Shown piece by piece: positions 18,033 through 26,262 of a stretch of 64,000 bases of DNA. The translations under genes were made by a program, and so were the position numbers. Source of the stretch: Mycolicibacterium hippocampi (GTDB taxonomy: Bacteria; Actinomycetota; Actinomycetes; Mycobacteriales; Mycobacteriaceae); contig NZ_BLLB01000002.1 of assembly GCF_010723735.1 (NCBI RefSeq), positions 2,666,001 through 2,730,000 of the forward strand. The letters run 5' to 3'. How positions within the stretch are numbered: position 1 is the first letter of the stretch; each line of letters begins with the position of its first letter. The notes under the pieces were generated by a model. That model was not told where the DNA came from. It made no database searches and was given only the letters and a program-made list of their open reading frames with translations.

Positions 18033-19093
18033 ATGTCCGGCATGCCCGTCGACATCCCACTCAGCGAATCCGATCAGGAAGCGGTGCAGCGGTGGTTGCG
18101 TCGCACCGGGATCGGCTCGACGGTCAGCGACGTCGAGCCCCTCACCGGGGGCTCACAGAACATCGTGGTCCGCCTCGATGTCGACGGGCAGCCGATGGTG
18201 TTGCGGCGTCCGCCGGAACACCCCGCCCCACCAGTGACAACACCATGCGCCGGGAGATCGCGGTACTGCAGACGCTGGCCGGCACGACGGTCCCGCATCC
18301 GGAGTTGATCGCCGGCTGTGACGACCTCGACGTGCTCGGTGTGGTTTTTTACCTCATGGAGGCCGTTGACGGATTCAACCCGGGTACCGAGGCCGACGAC
18401 GCATACGTCCGCGACCCCGGCATGCGGCACCGTGTCGGGCTGTCCTATGCGGCCGGTCTCGCGCGGCTCGGAAGGGTGCCGTGGGAGAACAGCGCGCTGG
18501 CAGCGATCAAGCGGCCGGGATCCTTTCTGGCGCGCCAGGTTCCACAATTCATGCGGCTGCTGGAGAGCTACCGGCACGAGCATTACGCGCCGGAGTCGTT
18601 TCCGTCCGTCGGAGCGCTCGCCGAATGGCTGGAGTCCCAACGCCCGCCGGACACCGAGCCGGGCGTCATGCACGGCGACGCCCATCTGAACAACGTGCTG
18701 TTGCGGCGGGACACGCCGGAGCTGGCCGCGTTCATCGACTGGGAGATGTGCACGGTCGGTGACCCGCTTCTGGACCTCGGATGGATGCTGGTGTGCTGGC
18801 CCGAAGGCCCCGATCCGATCAACGCCGGGTCCGAGCTTGCCGCGCTCGGCGGGTTGGCGACGCGGGCCGAGCTGCTGGAGGCCTACCTGGCGGCGGGTGG
18901 CCGGCGCACCACCCGGCTGGACTGGTACGTCGCGATGGCCTGCTTCAAGCTCGCCATCGTCATCGAAGGCACCTGGTCGCGTTACCTCGCCGGACAGGCG
19001 AGCTCGGAAGCCGGCGAGCGGCTGCATGCCTCGGCGCAGAACCTGATCGAGCTGGGGACCGCGGTGTCCAAGGGGGACAACCCGTTCGTGTGA
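18033..19093 (+). pseudogene. APH-like phosphotransferase interrupted by a one-base frameshift
   Basis: The N-terminal part (18033 to about 18230, MSGMPVDIP...VLRRPPEHPAPP) and the remainder (from about 18226, TSDNTMRREIAVLQ... to 19093) are in different frames. Restoring one C in the GCCCCACC run near 18224-18231 joins them into one about 353-residue kinase-like protein. The rest is intact, including HGDAHLNNVL and FIDWEMCTVGD. It resembles the phosphotransferases often found with acyl-CoA dehydrogenases. It is either a real loss-of-function mutation, a sequencing error in a C run, or less likely a slippage site. Confidence 0.85.
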
Positions 19094-19116
19094 CGGCCGG
19101 AGGCAGTCGTATTCGT

Positions 19117-19146
19117 TTGCGTCGAGCGAGCGCCGAGCGCTAGCAT
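19117..19146 (+). promoter_or_regulatory. Promoter of leader peptide / LeuA-domain transcript
   Basis: TTGCGT at 19117-19122 and TAGCAT at 19141-19146 are separated by 18 bases. The GTG of the leader peptide begins seven bases after the -10, so transcription would start at or next to that codon (leaderless). Confidence 0.55.
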
Positions 19147-19153
19147 CGCGGAT

Positions 19154-19195
19154 GTGCCGAGACGACTCGTAGTAGCAACCCGCAGCGGGGTCTGA
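19154..19195 (+). CDS. Putative 13-residue attenuator leader peptide (MPRRLVVATRSGV)
   Basis: Short frame GTG-CCG-AGA-CGA-CTC-GTA-GTA-GCA-ACC-CGC-AGC-GGG-GTC-TGA. Consecutive Leu-Val-Val codons sit in the 5' arm of a long hairpin, as expected for translation-dependent attenuation by branched-chain amino acids. A promoter is positioned for leaderless translation. Leader peptides before leuA genes are known in actinobacteria. Here the downstream gene is only the regulatory domain. This is inference from sequence and is too short for similarity evidence. Confidence 0.55.
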   Translation: MPRRLVVATRSGV

Positions 19196-19240
19196 TCCTG
19201 ACCGACCCCTCGCTGTGGGTCGTCGCTACTCGTCGGTCAC
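19157..19240 (+). promoter_or_regulatory. Attenuator-like alternative RNA hairpins
   Basis: A long imperfect hairpin pairs 19157-19194 with 19203-19240 (GTAGTAGCAACCC region against GGGTCGTCGCTAC). A competing stem pairs TGACCGAC (19199-19206) with GTCGGTCA (19232-19239). In addition GTGCCG (19154-19159) is complementary to CGGCAC (19261-19266) just before the ATG at 19267. The mutually exclusive stems, with leader codons in one arm, match an attenuation or start-sequestering switch. Confidence 0.55.
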
Positions 19241-19266
19241 TTCCTTTGAAGTCAGAAAGCCGGCAC

Positions 19267-19770
19267 ATGAACTCCCGATCTGTCACCGAGTACCTGGCGT
19301 CGCCGCTGTGCTTCGCGGCGCGTGTCGACGGCCCGATCCCCCGTGCACTGCGCGAGCAGGCGGGCACGAAGTCGTTCCGCGAGTTCGTCAACGAGTACGC
19401 ACCGACTGCCGGCCCGCTACGCCTCGGCCAGTGGTCCTGTGTGGATACCGAACGGCCGTCGGGACGGTTGGGCCCCCAGGCCCGCAATTACCAGGCGACG
19501 CTGGCCGTCGGAGATCGGATCGGTACGTCGCGGGCCGCGGCGTGCGGGCCGGTCGCGGCCCTGACCGCGATGCTCTACGAGCGTGGGGTGGCCTTCGAGA
19601 TGACGGCGTTCCACCAGCAGTCCGCCGGGAAGCACACCGCGACGTTCGTCCGGGGTAGTGACGGCGGCGGCAGGAGCGAATGGGCGATGGGCTGGGCCGA
19701 CGACCCGGTGCAGTCCGCGCTGCGCGCGGTCGTCGCGTGTGTCAACCGACTGCTGGTGTCCGGAGCCTAG
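19267..19770 (+). CDS. Stand-alone LeuA regulatory-domain-like protein
   Basis: 167 residues without the TIM-barrel catalytic part of isopropylmalate or homocitrate synthase. The C-terminal half (RNYQATLAVGDR... to VNRLL) matches the alpha-isopropylmalate synthase leucine-binding/dimerisation domain, including AAACGPVAALTAML and FHQQSAGKHTATFV. The N-terminal FREFVNEYAP segment is also LeuA-like. The ATG at 19267 is chosen over a TTG at 19246. A leader peptide and hairpins precede it. It may sense leucine, bind LeuA, or have an independent role. Tail-to-tail 4-bp overlap (CTAG) with the next gene. Confidence 0.7.
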   Translation: MNSRSVTEYLASPLCFAARVDGPIPRALREQAGTKSFREFVNEYAPTAGPLRLGQWSCVDTERPSGRLGPQARNYQATLAVGDRIGTSRAAACGPVAALTAMLYERGVAFEMTAFHQQSAGKHTATFVRGSDGGGRSEWAMGWADDPVQSALRAVVACVNRLLVSGA

Positions 19771-20171
19771 TCGGCGCTGTTGCCGACGCCCGTCTTGCTC
19801 AGCGCCCACGCGCCGAAGGTGACCGCCGCCGCGGGCACGCCGACCATCGCCGCAGCGGTGGTGGGGCGCACGTCGTTTCGTCCGAGTGCGCCGGCTGCGC
19901 CGTCGGCGACATCGCAGGCCAACCCGACACCGGCCCATATCCTGCGGCGTTCCTCGGAGGCGGCGACCGTCCCGAGCCCGATGACGACGTCACGCACACC
20001 GAAAAGCCGCCACAGATAACGTGCCTGCGCGTCGGGCGTGGGTAATCCGAACAGCGCTGCGGCGGTGTCGGGCCTGGCCCAGGCCAACGCGCCGATGCCG
20101 ATCCGCATCGCCGCAAGCGACAGCAGGCCCGTGTGCGCGACCCGGGCGCCTTGCCTGCGCGCGCCGGTCAT
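19767..20171 (-). CDS. Small membrane protein, DUF4267-like
   Basis: 134 residues with about three to four hydrophobic segments (LLSLAAMRIGIGALAW, FGVRDVVIGLGTVA, AAAMVGVPAAAVTFGAWAL) and the pattern RYLWRLFGVRD seen in small actinobacterial membrane proteins of unknown function. The ATG at 20171 overlaps the cyp136 stop (ATGA), so it is translated after the P450. No enzymatic motif is visible; it may assist the P450 or its substrate in the membrane, which is inference from position. Confidence 0.7.
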   Translation of the reverse strand: MTGARRQGARVAHTGLLSLAAMRIGIGALAWARPDTAAALFGLPTPDAQARYLWRLFGVRDVVIGLGTVAASEERRRIWAGVGLACDVADGAAGALGRNDVRPTTAAAMVGVPAAAVTFGAWALSKTGVGNSAD

Positions 20172-21649
20172 CGCAGCGGGCGCAGGACGATGGGCATGCC
20201 GTCCTTGGGCACCGGCATGCCGCCGTAGTCCCATTCGGTCGTGTAGCCGGGCCGGGGGAGTTCGAGCCGGTATTTGCGCAGCAGCCGGTGCAGGATGGTC
20301 TTCACCTCGAGCTGCCCGAACGTCATACCGATGCACTTGTGCGCTCCGCCACCGAACGGGCTGAACGCGTAGCGGTGCTTCTTGTGCTCGTTGCGCGGTT
20401 CGGCGAACCGCTCGGGGTCGAACTTCATGGGCTCGGGGTAGAGCTCTTCGAGCCGGTGGTTCATCCCCGGGTAAGCGATGACGTTGGTGCCCTTGGGCAG
20501 GTAGTGGCCCAGCAGTTCGGTGTCGCGCACGGTCTGGCGCATCGCCCACTGCACGGGAGTCACCAGTCGGATGGACTCGTTCATCACCAGGTCGAGCGAT
20601 TCCAGCTTCTCCAGCGATTCGATGTCCACCGGTCCGTCGCCGAGGCGGTCGGACTCATCGCGGCAGCGCTGCTGCCACTCGGGGTTGCTGGCCAGGTGAT
20701 AGATCATGGTCGTGGCGGTCGAGGTCGACGTGTCGTGCGCGGCCATCATCAGGAAGATCATGTGGTTGACGATGTCGGCGTCGGAGAATTTGTTGCCGTC
20801 CTCGTCCTCGGTCTGGCACAGCACCGTCAGCAGGTCGGACCCCTCTTTGCCGCGCCGTTCCTCGACGCGCGCCTCGAAGTAGTTCTCCAGCAGCTTGCGA
20901 GCCTGCATGCCGCGCCACCACGTGAACGGCGGCACGGGGGTGCGGATCACTGCGTTACCAGCGCGGGTGGTGGTGGTGAATGCGTTGTTCACCTTGGTGA
21001 CCAGTTCGTGGTCGGATCCGGGCTCGTGGCCCATGAACACCATGGACGCGATGTCGAGGGTGAGTTCCTTCATCGCCGGATACATCAGGAAGCGTGCGTC
21101 GTTGGCGACCCAGTCGTTGGCGATGACCTTCGAGACCACCTTGTCGACCTGTTCGGTGTAGCCGACGAGCCGGGTCCGGACGAACGCCTCCTGCATGATC
21201 CTGCGGTGGAACATGTGTTCCTCGAAGTCGAGCAGCATCAGACCGCGGTGGAAGAACGGCCCGATCACCGGCACCCAGCCCTGTTGGGAGAAGTCCTTGT
21301 TCCGGTTGGAGTAGATGGCCTGGGCGGCATCGGGGCCGAGCGCAGCCACCGACGGCAGTGCGGGGGAGTCGACATAGAACAGCGGCCCGTGCTTGCGGTA
21401 GACGTGCAGCGAGTAGTCCGGACCGCCACGGAACATCTCCACCATGTGGCCGAGGATCGGCAGTCCGGCGTCGCCCATGACGGGCTTGAGGTCGCTGCCC
21501 GCCGGTGGCATCGCCATGGCCTTCTGCGGGAAGTCGTGACGCAGCAGCCGGCGTTCCAACGCGCCCATCCCGGGGAAGTTGGTGATCGACGGGGTGAACC
21601 GCCGTTTGGCCTGGTCGCGCAAATACTTGGGGGTGCTGATCGTCGCCAT
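20168..21649 (-). CDS. cyp136: Cytochrome P450 CYP136
   Basis: 493 residues, long for a bacterial P450 and equal to the size I recall for M. tuberculosis CYP136 (Rv3059, 492). The I-helix reads MMAAHDTS, the K-helix ExxR is ESIR, and heme loop FGGGAHKCIG gives thiolate ligand Cys439. ATG 21649 follows AGGAG. A divergent TetR and SDR complete the conserved neighbourhood. The overall architecture is closer to eukaryote-like lipid or sterol P450s; the substrate is not known to me. Confidence 0.92.
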   Translation of the reverse strand: MATISTPKYLRDQAKRRFTPSITNFPGMGALERRLLRHDFPQKAMAMPPAGSDLKPVMGDAGLPILGHMVEMFRGGPDYSLHVYRKHGPLFYVDSPALPSVAALGPDAAQAIYSNRNKDFSQQGWVPVIGPFFHRGLMLLDFEEHMFHRRIMQEAFVRTRLVGYTEQVDKVVSKVIANDWVANDARFLMYPAMKELTLDIASMVFMGHEPGSDHELVTKVNNAFTTTTRAGNAVIRTPVPPFTWWRGMQARKLLENYFEARVEERRGKEGSDLLTVLCQTEDEDGNKFSDADIVNHMIFLMMAAHDTSTSTATTMIYHLASNPEWQQRCRDESDRLGDGPVDIESLEKLESLDLVMNESIRLVTPVQWAMRQTVRDTELLGHYLPKGTNVIAYPGMNHRLEELYPEPMKFDPERFAEPRNEHKKHRYAFSPFGGGAHKCIGMTFGQLEVKTILHRLLRKYRLELPRPGYTTEWDYGGMPVPKDGMPIVLRPLR

Positions 21650-21709
21650 CAAATGCTCCTGAAAGGACAAGCTGTGGTGGATGTCACCTTGCCTCTATCC
21701 TGGTGGGGC

Positions 21710-21729
21710 AACTTGACGCATGTCAAGTT
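21710..21729. promoter_or_regulatory. Perfect palindromic operator between cyp136 and tetR
   Basis: AACTTGAC-GCAT-GTCAAGTT is an inverted repeat with exact 8-bp arms, in the 116-bp divergent promoter. It is the obvious site for the adjacent TetR to control both cyp136 and itself. Confidence 0.75.
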
Positions 21730-21765
21730 TTGATGGGAGCGAGTCGCGATGCGAAGGTTTTCCCC

Positions 21766-22410
21766 ATGACCGCCGAACCATCACCTCCTCCGGAGAACCG
21801 GCGCAGCCGCGGGGACCGGCAACGCGACGCGATCATCGCCGCGGTCCGCGAACTGCTCGAGGAACGTGCGTTCGCCGATCTGTCGGTCAGCACCATCAGC
21901 GAGCGCGCCGGAGTGGCCCGATCCGGCTTCTACTTCTACTTCGACTCCAAGTACGCGGTGCTCGCCGTGATCGTGGCCGAGGCCATGGCGGAGCTCGACA
22001 AACTCACCCACGACTTCGCGCCGCGCGAGCCCGACGAGTCCCCGTCGGAGTTCGCCAAGCGGATGGTGGGTTACGCCGCGATCGTGTTCTCCTCACACGA
22101 CCCGATCATGGGGGCGTGCAACCTGGCCCGCAGCACCGACGCGCAGATCCGCGAGATCATGGACGACTTCCAGGACACCGTCGTCGACAAGATCGTCGGG
22201 CTGGTCAAGCAGGACTCGGGAGCACGACCGGTGTCGGACGACATCACCGCGCTGGTACGCACGTTGACCGCGGTGACCTCGATGACGCTCGCCCACGACA
22301 GTGCGTTCGTGGGCCGCGACCAGGATCCCGTTGCCGCCGTCGAGATCGTCGAGCGGCTGTGGCTGAGCGCACTGTGGGGCGGCGCCGACGCCGCCCCCCG
22401 GCGCAACTGA
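21766..22410 (+). CDS. TetR-family regulator of the cyp136 locus
   Basis: 214 residues with N-terminal helix-turn-helix (VSTISERAGVARSGFYFYF, about residues 42-60), corresponding in position and size to M. tuberculosis Rv3058c. ATG 21766 starts MTAEPSPPPEN; the frame is open further upstream but would run through the operator. It probably represses cyp136 and the SDR downstream. The ligand domain has no recognisable signature. Confidence 0.9.
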   Translation: MTAEPSPPPENRRSRGDRQRDAIIAAVRELLEERAFADLSVSTISERAGVARSGFYFYFDSKYAVLAVIVAEAMAELDKLTHDFAPREPDESPSEFAKRMVGYAAIVFSSHDPIMGACNLARSTDAQIREIMDDFQDTVVDKIVGLVKQDSGARPVSDDITALVRTLTAVTSMTLAHDSAFVGRDQDPVAAVEIVERLWLSALWGGADAAPRRN

Positions 22411-22441
22411 GCACCGGCCACGCGCCGGTACTGTCACCGTC

Positions 22442-23329
22442 ATGGCGCAACGGATGGAGTCGGACGACGGGTTCGGTGCACGGTTTCGGGGCAAGCGGTG
22501 TTTCCTCACCGGCGCCGCCAGCGGGATCGGGCGCGCGACCGCGTTGAAGCTGGCTGCCGCCGGCGCCGAGCTCTACCTGACCGATCGTGACACCGACGGG
22601 CTCGAGGCGACCGTCGCCGACGCCCGCGCGTTGGGCGGTGTCGTCGCCGCGCACCGGGTTCTCGATGTCTCCGATCACGACGAGGTCGCCGCGTTCGCCG
22701 CCGACATCCACGCCGACCACCCGGCGATGGACGTGGTGATGAACATCGCCGGGATCTCGGCGTGGGGCACGGTGGACAAGCTCACCCACCAGGACTGGAA
22801 GTCGCTGATCGACATCAACCTGATGGGCCCGATCCACGTCATCGAGGCGTTCGTGCCGCCGATGATCGAGGCCAGGAGTGGCGGCCATCTGGTCAACGTG
22901 TCGTCGGCCGCCGGGATCGTGGCACTGCCGTGGCACGCGGCTTACAGCGCGAGCAAGTACGGGCTGCGGGGCCTGTCCGAGGTCCTGCGCTTCGATCTCG
23001 CCCGGCACCGCATCGGGGTGTCGGTCGTGGTCCCGGGCGCGGTGAAGACACCGTTGGTGAACACCGTTCACATCGCCGGCGTGGACCGCGACGATCCCAA
23101 CGTCCGCAAGTGGACGAACCGGTTCGCCGGCCACGCAGTGTCACCGGAGTTCGCCGCCGAGAAGATCCTGCGGGGGGTCGCGAAGAACCGGTATCTGATC
23201 TACACCTCGCAGGACATCCGGGCGCTGTACCTGTTCAAGCGCACGATGTGGCTGCCCTACAGCATCTCGATGAAGCAGGTGAACGTCCTGTTCACCCGGG
23301 CACTGCGCCCGAGTGCCAAGCGGCGCTGA
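22442..23329 (+). CDS. Short-chain dehydrogenase (Rv3057c-like)
   Basis: 295-residue SDR with cofactor motif TGAASGIG (about 23-30), NAG as NIAG, catalytic Ser in NVSSAAG and YSASK active site. The C-terminal extension with a hydrophobic MWLPYSISMKQVNVLF segment suggests membrane association. It lies 31 bp downstream of tetR on the same strand and is a plausible partner of CYP136, oxidising or reducing a hydroxyl made by the P450. The cofactor preference is not determined. Confidence 0.88.
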   Translation: MAQRMESDDGFGARFRGKRCFLTGAASGIGRATALKLAAAGAELYLTDRDTDGLEATVADARALGGVVAAHRVLDVSDHDEVAAFAADIHADHPAMDVVMNIAGISAWGTVDKLTHQDWKSLIDINLMGPIHVIEAFVPPMIEARSGGHLVNVSSAAGIVALPWHAAYSASKYGLRGLSEVLRFDLARHRIGVSVVVPGAVKTPLVNTVHIAGVDRDDPNVRKWTNRFAGHAVSPEFAAEKILRGVAKNRYLIYTSQDIRALYLFKRTMWLPYSISMKQVNVLFTRALRPSAKRR

Positions 23330-23332
23330 GGT

Positions 23333-24493
23333 TCACCGCTTTCCCCAGTCCCATGCGGGGGTGGTCAGCAGCTCCTGTCCGGCCACCTTGGTCTCGCCCC
23401 AGTCCTTGAAGAGTTCGATCTCGCAGGCGTCGTCGTCGCTGCCCAGGGGGGCGGCACCGAGGCACTGTCGCAGCGTCTGCGAATGGGTGACCACGACCAC
23501 CTGGGTCCGTGTCGCAGCCTGGCCGATCAGGTCTGCCAGCGGGCGGACGAGGTCGGGGTGCAGCGAGGTCTCGGGTTCGTTGAGCACCATCAGCGACGGT
23601 GGCTGGGGGCTCAGCAGAGCCGCGGCCCACAGCAGGAAACGCAAAGTGCCGTCGGATATCTCGGCGCTGCGCAGTGGACGCAGCATGCCGCGCTGATGCA
23701 GCTGCAGGTCGAACAGCCCGTCGGCGGCGGACACCGTGACCGTTGCGCCGTCGAAGGCGGCAGCCACCGCGCGGGGCAGGTCATCTGTGCCGGTCTCGAG
23801 GATGGTCTGCACCGCTGCCGCCAGGTCGGCGCCGTCGTCGGCCAGGACCGGGGTCCTGGTCCCGACCTGAGGCCGGCGGGACGGCGCCGCGCTGTCGGCG
23901 CGGAAGCCGTCATAGAACCGCCAGTCGCGTAGCCGCTCACGCACTACGACCAGTTCGGGCACCGCGCCGGCCCAGTCGGCGAGCACGCTGCGATGTGCGG
24001 GCAGGTTGCGGCTGAGCTCGTCGAATCCGGAGTCACCGGCGACCTCGACGAAGCCGCGTACCCGGCGCACCAGCGTCGCGCTCGGACGGGCGACCGGGCC
24101 GGCGAAGACCAACTCGCGTTTCACCTCGGGGTCGCGTGTGAACGCCGTACCCCCGGCCTGCGGCAGCCCCAGATCGATCAGATACCCGAAATCATCTGCA
24201 GCGTAACCCAGTTCGATCGATACGGACCTGGTGCGGGCACCGCCCTGTGCGACACCGGTGCGGCGGGCACCGCCGAGGTTCTCCGGGCCGGCCCACAATG
24301 CCGAGCCGACACCGCCCTCTCGGGCGAACGAGGCGATGACCTCGCCGCGGCCGCAGTCAGCCAGCAGCCGAAGTGCGCGGTACAGCGACGATTTGCCGGT
24401 GCCGTTGGCCCCGGTCACGACGGTGAGACGGCGCAGCGGCACTACGAGCTCCCGCAGCGAGCGGTATCCGCGGATGGCAACGGCCTCGAGCAT
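23333..24493 (-). CDS. RecF/SMC-like AAA ATPase (COG4637-type)
   Basis: 386 residues. Walker A GANGTGKSS is at about 29-37 and a late Walker B-like MVLNEPETSLHP carries Asn before the catalytic Glu, as is usual in this predicted-ATPase group. The D-loop and switch His (VVTHSQTL) follow. The architecture resembles RecF/OLD-type ABC ATPases without a nuclease domain. It lies 10 bp downstream of dinB2 on the same strand and is absent from this position in M. tuberculosis as I recall it. A DNA-repair or DNA-end role is only inferred. Confidence 0.8.
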   Translation of the reverse strand: MLEAVAIRGYRSLRELVVPLRRLTVVTGANGTGKSSLYRALRLLADCGRGEVIASFAREGGVGSALWAGPENLGGARRTGVAQGGARTRSVSIELGYAADDFGYLIDLGLPQAGGTAFTRDPEVKRELVFAGPVARPSATLVRRVRGFVEVAGDSGFDELSRNLPAHRSVLADWAGAVPELVVVRERLRDWRFYDGFRADSAAPSRRPQVGTRTPVLADDGADLAAAVQTILETGTDDLPRAVAAAFDGATVTVSAADGLFDLQLHQRGMLRPLRSAEISDGTLRFLLWAAALLSPQPPSLMVLNEPETSLHPDLVRPLADLIGQAATRTQVVVVTHSQTLRQCLGAAPLGSDDDACEIELFKDWGETKVAGQELLTTPAWDWGKR

Positions 24494-24503
24494 GCCGTCG
24501 ACG

Positions 24504-25571
24504 TTAGCGGGCAGTACCGACAGCCGACTCGTCGGTCATCGCGAGTTCCAGCCGCACTCCCAGCAGGCGGACCGGACGGTCCAGTTCGAAGAGTCCGAGG
24601 ACCTCGAGCGCGGTGGCGACGATGCTCTCGGCATCCGTCGTCGGCGACGGGAGCTTGCGGATCTTGGTGCGGGTGAAGAACGTGTTGGTGCGTACCGTCA
24701 CCGCCACCCGGGTGGCCACCCGCTGTTGCTCCACGATCTCGGCCAGTGTCCGCTGTGCGAGTTCGACGACCGCCGCGTCCATCGCGGTCCGGTCGGTGAG
24801 GTCCTGGGCGAAGGTGACCACATGGCTGCGTGACCGGGGCACCCACGGCGCCGCGCTGACGGCGGTGTCGCCGCCGCCTTTGGCCAACAACAGGATCCAC
24901 AGTCCGGTACTGGGGCCGAACGCGGCCGTCAGCACCGCGGGATCGGTTGCGGCCAGGTCGGCAACCGTCGTGATGCCCATCGCGGCAAGCTTTTTCGTGG
25001 TCTTGGGCCCGACGCCCCACAACGCGTCGACGTTACGGTCGCCCATCGTCGACATCCAGTTGTCGTCGGTGAGCGCGTACACACCCGCGGGTTTACCGAA
25101 CCCGGTCGCGACCTTGGCCCGTTGCTTGTTGTCGCTTATCCCCACCGAGCACGACAGGCCCGTCTCGGTGGTGATGACGTCCTGGATCCGGCGGGCGAGC
25201 GCCACCGGGTCCTCGACATCGGCTCCCAGGTAGGCCTCATCCCATCCCCACACCTCGACGGGATGCCCCAGGTCGCGCAACAGGGCCATCACCTCGTCCG
25301 ACGCCGCGTCGTAGGCAGCTGGATCCGAGGCGAGGAACGTGGCGTCGGGACACCGGCGCGCGGCGGCGCGCAGCGGCATTCCGGCGTGTACGCCGAACTC
25401 GCGGGCCTGATACGACGCGCAGGTGACGACCTTGCGGGGTTCGGTCGGGTCACCACTGCCGCCGACGATCACCGGAAGGCCGGTCAGTTCGGGATGGCGT
25501 CGTAGTTCCACCGAGGCCAGGAACTGGTCCAGGTCGACGTGCAGGATCCACCGGTGGTGGGCGGTGCTCAT
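24504..25571 (-). CDS. dinB2: Y-family DNA polymerase IV (DinB2/DinP)
   Basis: 355 residues with the Y-family catalytic acidic residues in HVDLDQF (about 10-16) and WDEAY, a thumb helix-hairpin-helix (GVGPKTTKKLAAMGI) and a little-finger domain. It corresponds to M. tuberculosis dinB2 (Rv3056). I see no canonical beta-clamp motif (QxxLF-like) at the C-terminus. The start is ATG 25571 overlapping the tetR stop (ATGA). It would perform error-prone or ribonucleotide-tolerant synthesis; control by the coupled TetR rather than SOS is suggested by layout. Confidence 0.9.
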   Translation of the reverse strand: MSTAHHRWILHVDLDQFLASVELRRHPELTGLPVIVGGSGDPTEPRKVVTCASYQAREFGVHAGMPLRAAARRCPDATFLASDPAAYDAASDEVMALLRDLGHPVEVWGWDEAYLGADVEDPVALARRIQDVITTETGLSCSVGISDNKQRAKVATGFGKPAGVYALTDDNWMSTMGDRNVDALWGVGPKTTKKLAAMGITTVADLAATDPAVLTAAFGPSTGLWILLLAKGGGDTAVSAAPWVPRSRSHVVTFAQDLTDRTAMDAAVVELAQRTLAEIVEQQRVATRVAVTVRTNTFFTRTKIRKLPSPTTDAESIVATALEVLGLFELDRPVRLLGVRLELAMTDESAVGTAR

Positions 25572-26176
25572 GTCCCGCAGAGCTTGCGCGCCACCGTCTC
25601 CCACGCGTCGCCGAGTTCGTGAACGGTGCGGCCCCGGTCGTTGAGTTCGTGGTGGACGTGATCCGCATCCAGCAGGGCAAGCAGTGCCGTAGCCTGGGCG
25701 TCGAGATCGCCTGTGGTGCCGGCGGATTCGAGCAGCAGCCGAACATGGCGGTGGTGCAGTGTCATCGGCGCGTTGTACCGCATCTGCGGGTCGCGGCTGA
25801 CGTCGGAGAGCAGCGCGTGGTGAACGATGACGAACTTGAGCCGTTCCCGCCCGTAACTCAGCAGCCGGTCCAGTGGTGGCGCGCCGGGCCCCAGTGGCGG
25901 CGGGCCGAACAGGAAGGCCTGCTGCTGGGTCTTCTCGTCCTCGTCGAGCAGGACCACCATAAGGCCGGCGCGGCTGCCGAACCTGCGAAACAGCGTGCCT
26001 TTTCCCACGCCGGCCGCCGCGGCGATGTCCTCGGTGGTGACCGCCTCGGCGCCACGCTCGTCGACCAGTCGCCGTGCGGCATCGAGGAGCAGCGCCCGGT
26101 TGCGTGCGGCGTCCCCGCGCTCGGGCGGGCCGGATTCACTCACCGGCAGCATCGTCAGCCGGTCGGACACACTCAC
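25568..26176 (-). CDS. TetR-family regulator upstream of dinB2
   Basis: 202 residues with helix-turn-helix VTTEDIAAAAGVGKGTLFRRFG (about 46-67), corresponding to Rv3055. GTG 26176 is taken, with internal GTG 26170 or ATG 26152 possible. It is the first gene of a minus-strand set tetR-dinB2-ATPase and is divergent from the FMN reductase. A palindrome at 26206-26219 lies in the shared promoter. Confidence 0.88.
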   Translation of the reverse strand: MSVSDRLTMLPVSESGPPERGDAARNRALLLDAARRLVDERGAEAVTTEDIAAAAGVGKGTLFRRFGSRAGLMVVLLDEDEKTQQQAFLFGPPPLGPGAPPLDRLLSYGRERLKFVIVHHALLSDVSRDPQMRYNAPMTLHHRHVRLLLESAGTTGDLDAQATALLALLDADHVHHELNDRGRTVHELGDAWETVARKLCGT

Positions 26177-26205
26177 CTTGCAACTCTAGCTCAGGGGAAA
26201 TAATT

Positions 26206-26219
26206 CGGACCGCAGTCCG
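26206..26219. promoter_or_regulatory. TetR-type operator CGGAC-CGCA-GTCCG
   Basis: Perfect 5-bp arms with 4-bp spacer between the divergent tetR-dinB2 and FMN-reductase genes. The CGGACNGNNGTCCG form is common for actinobacterial TetR proteins, so the adjacent TetR is the likely binder. Confidence 0.6.
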
Positions 26220-26262
26220 GTTAGTGTGTTGAGGAGGGGGCACTCAAGCGATGGAGGACGGA

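Noticed and set aside
23333..24493. Defence-type OLD nuclease
   Set aside because: The ATPase has no Toprim or nuclease segment and no phage-defence neighbours.
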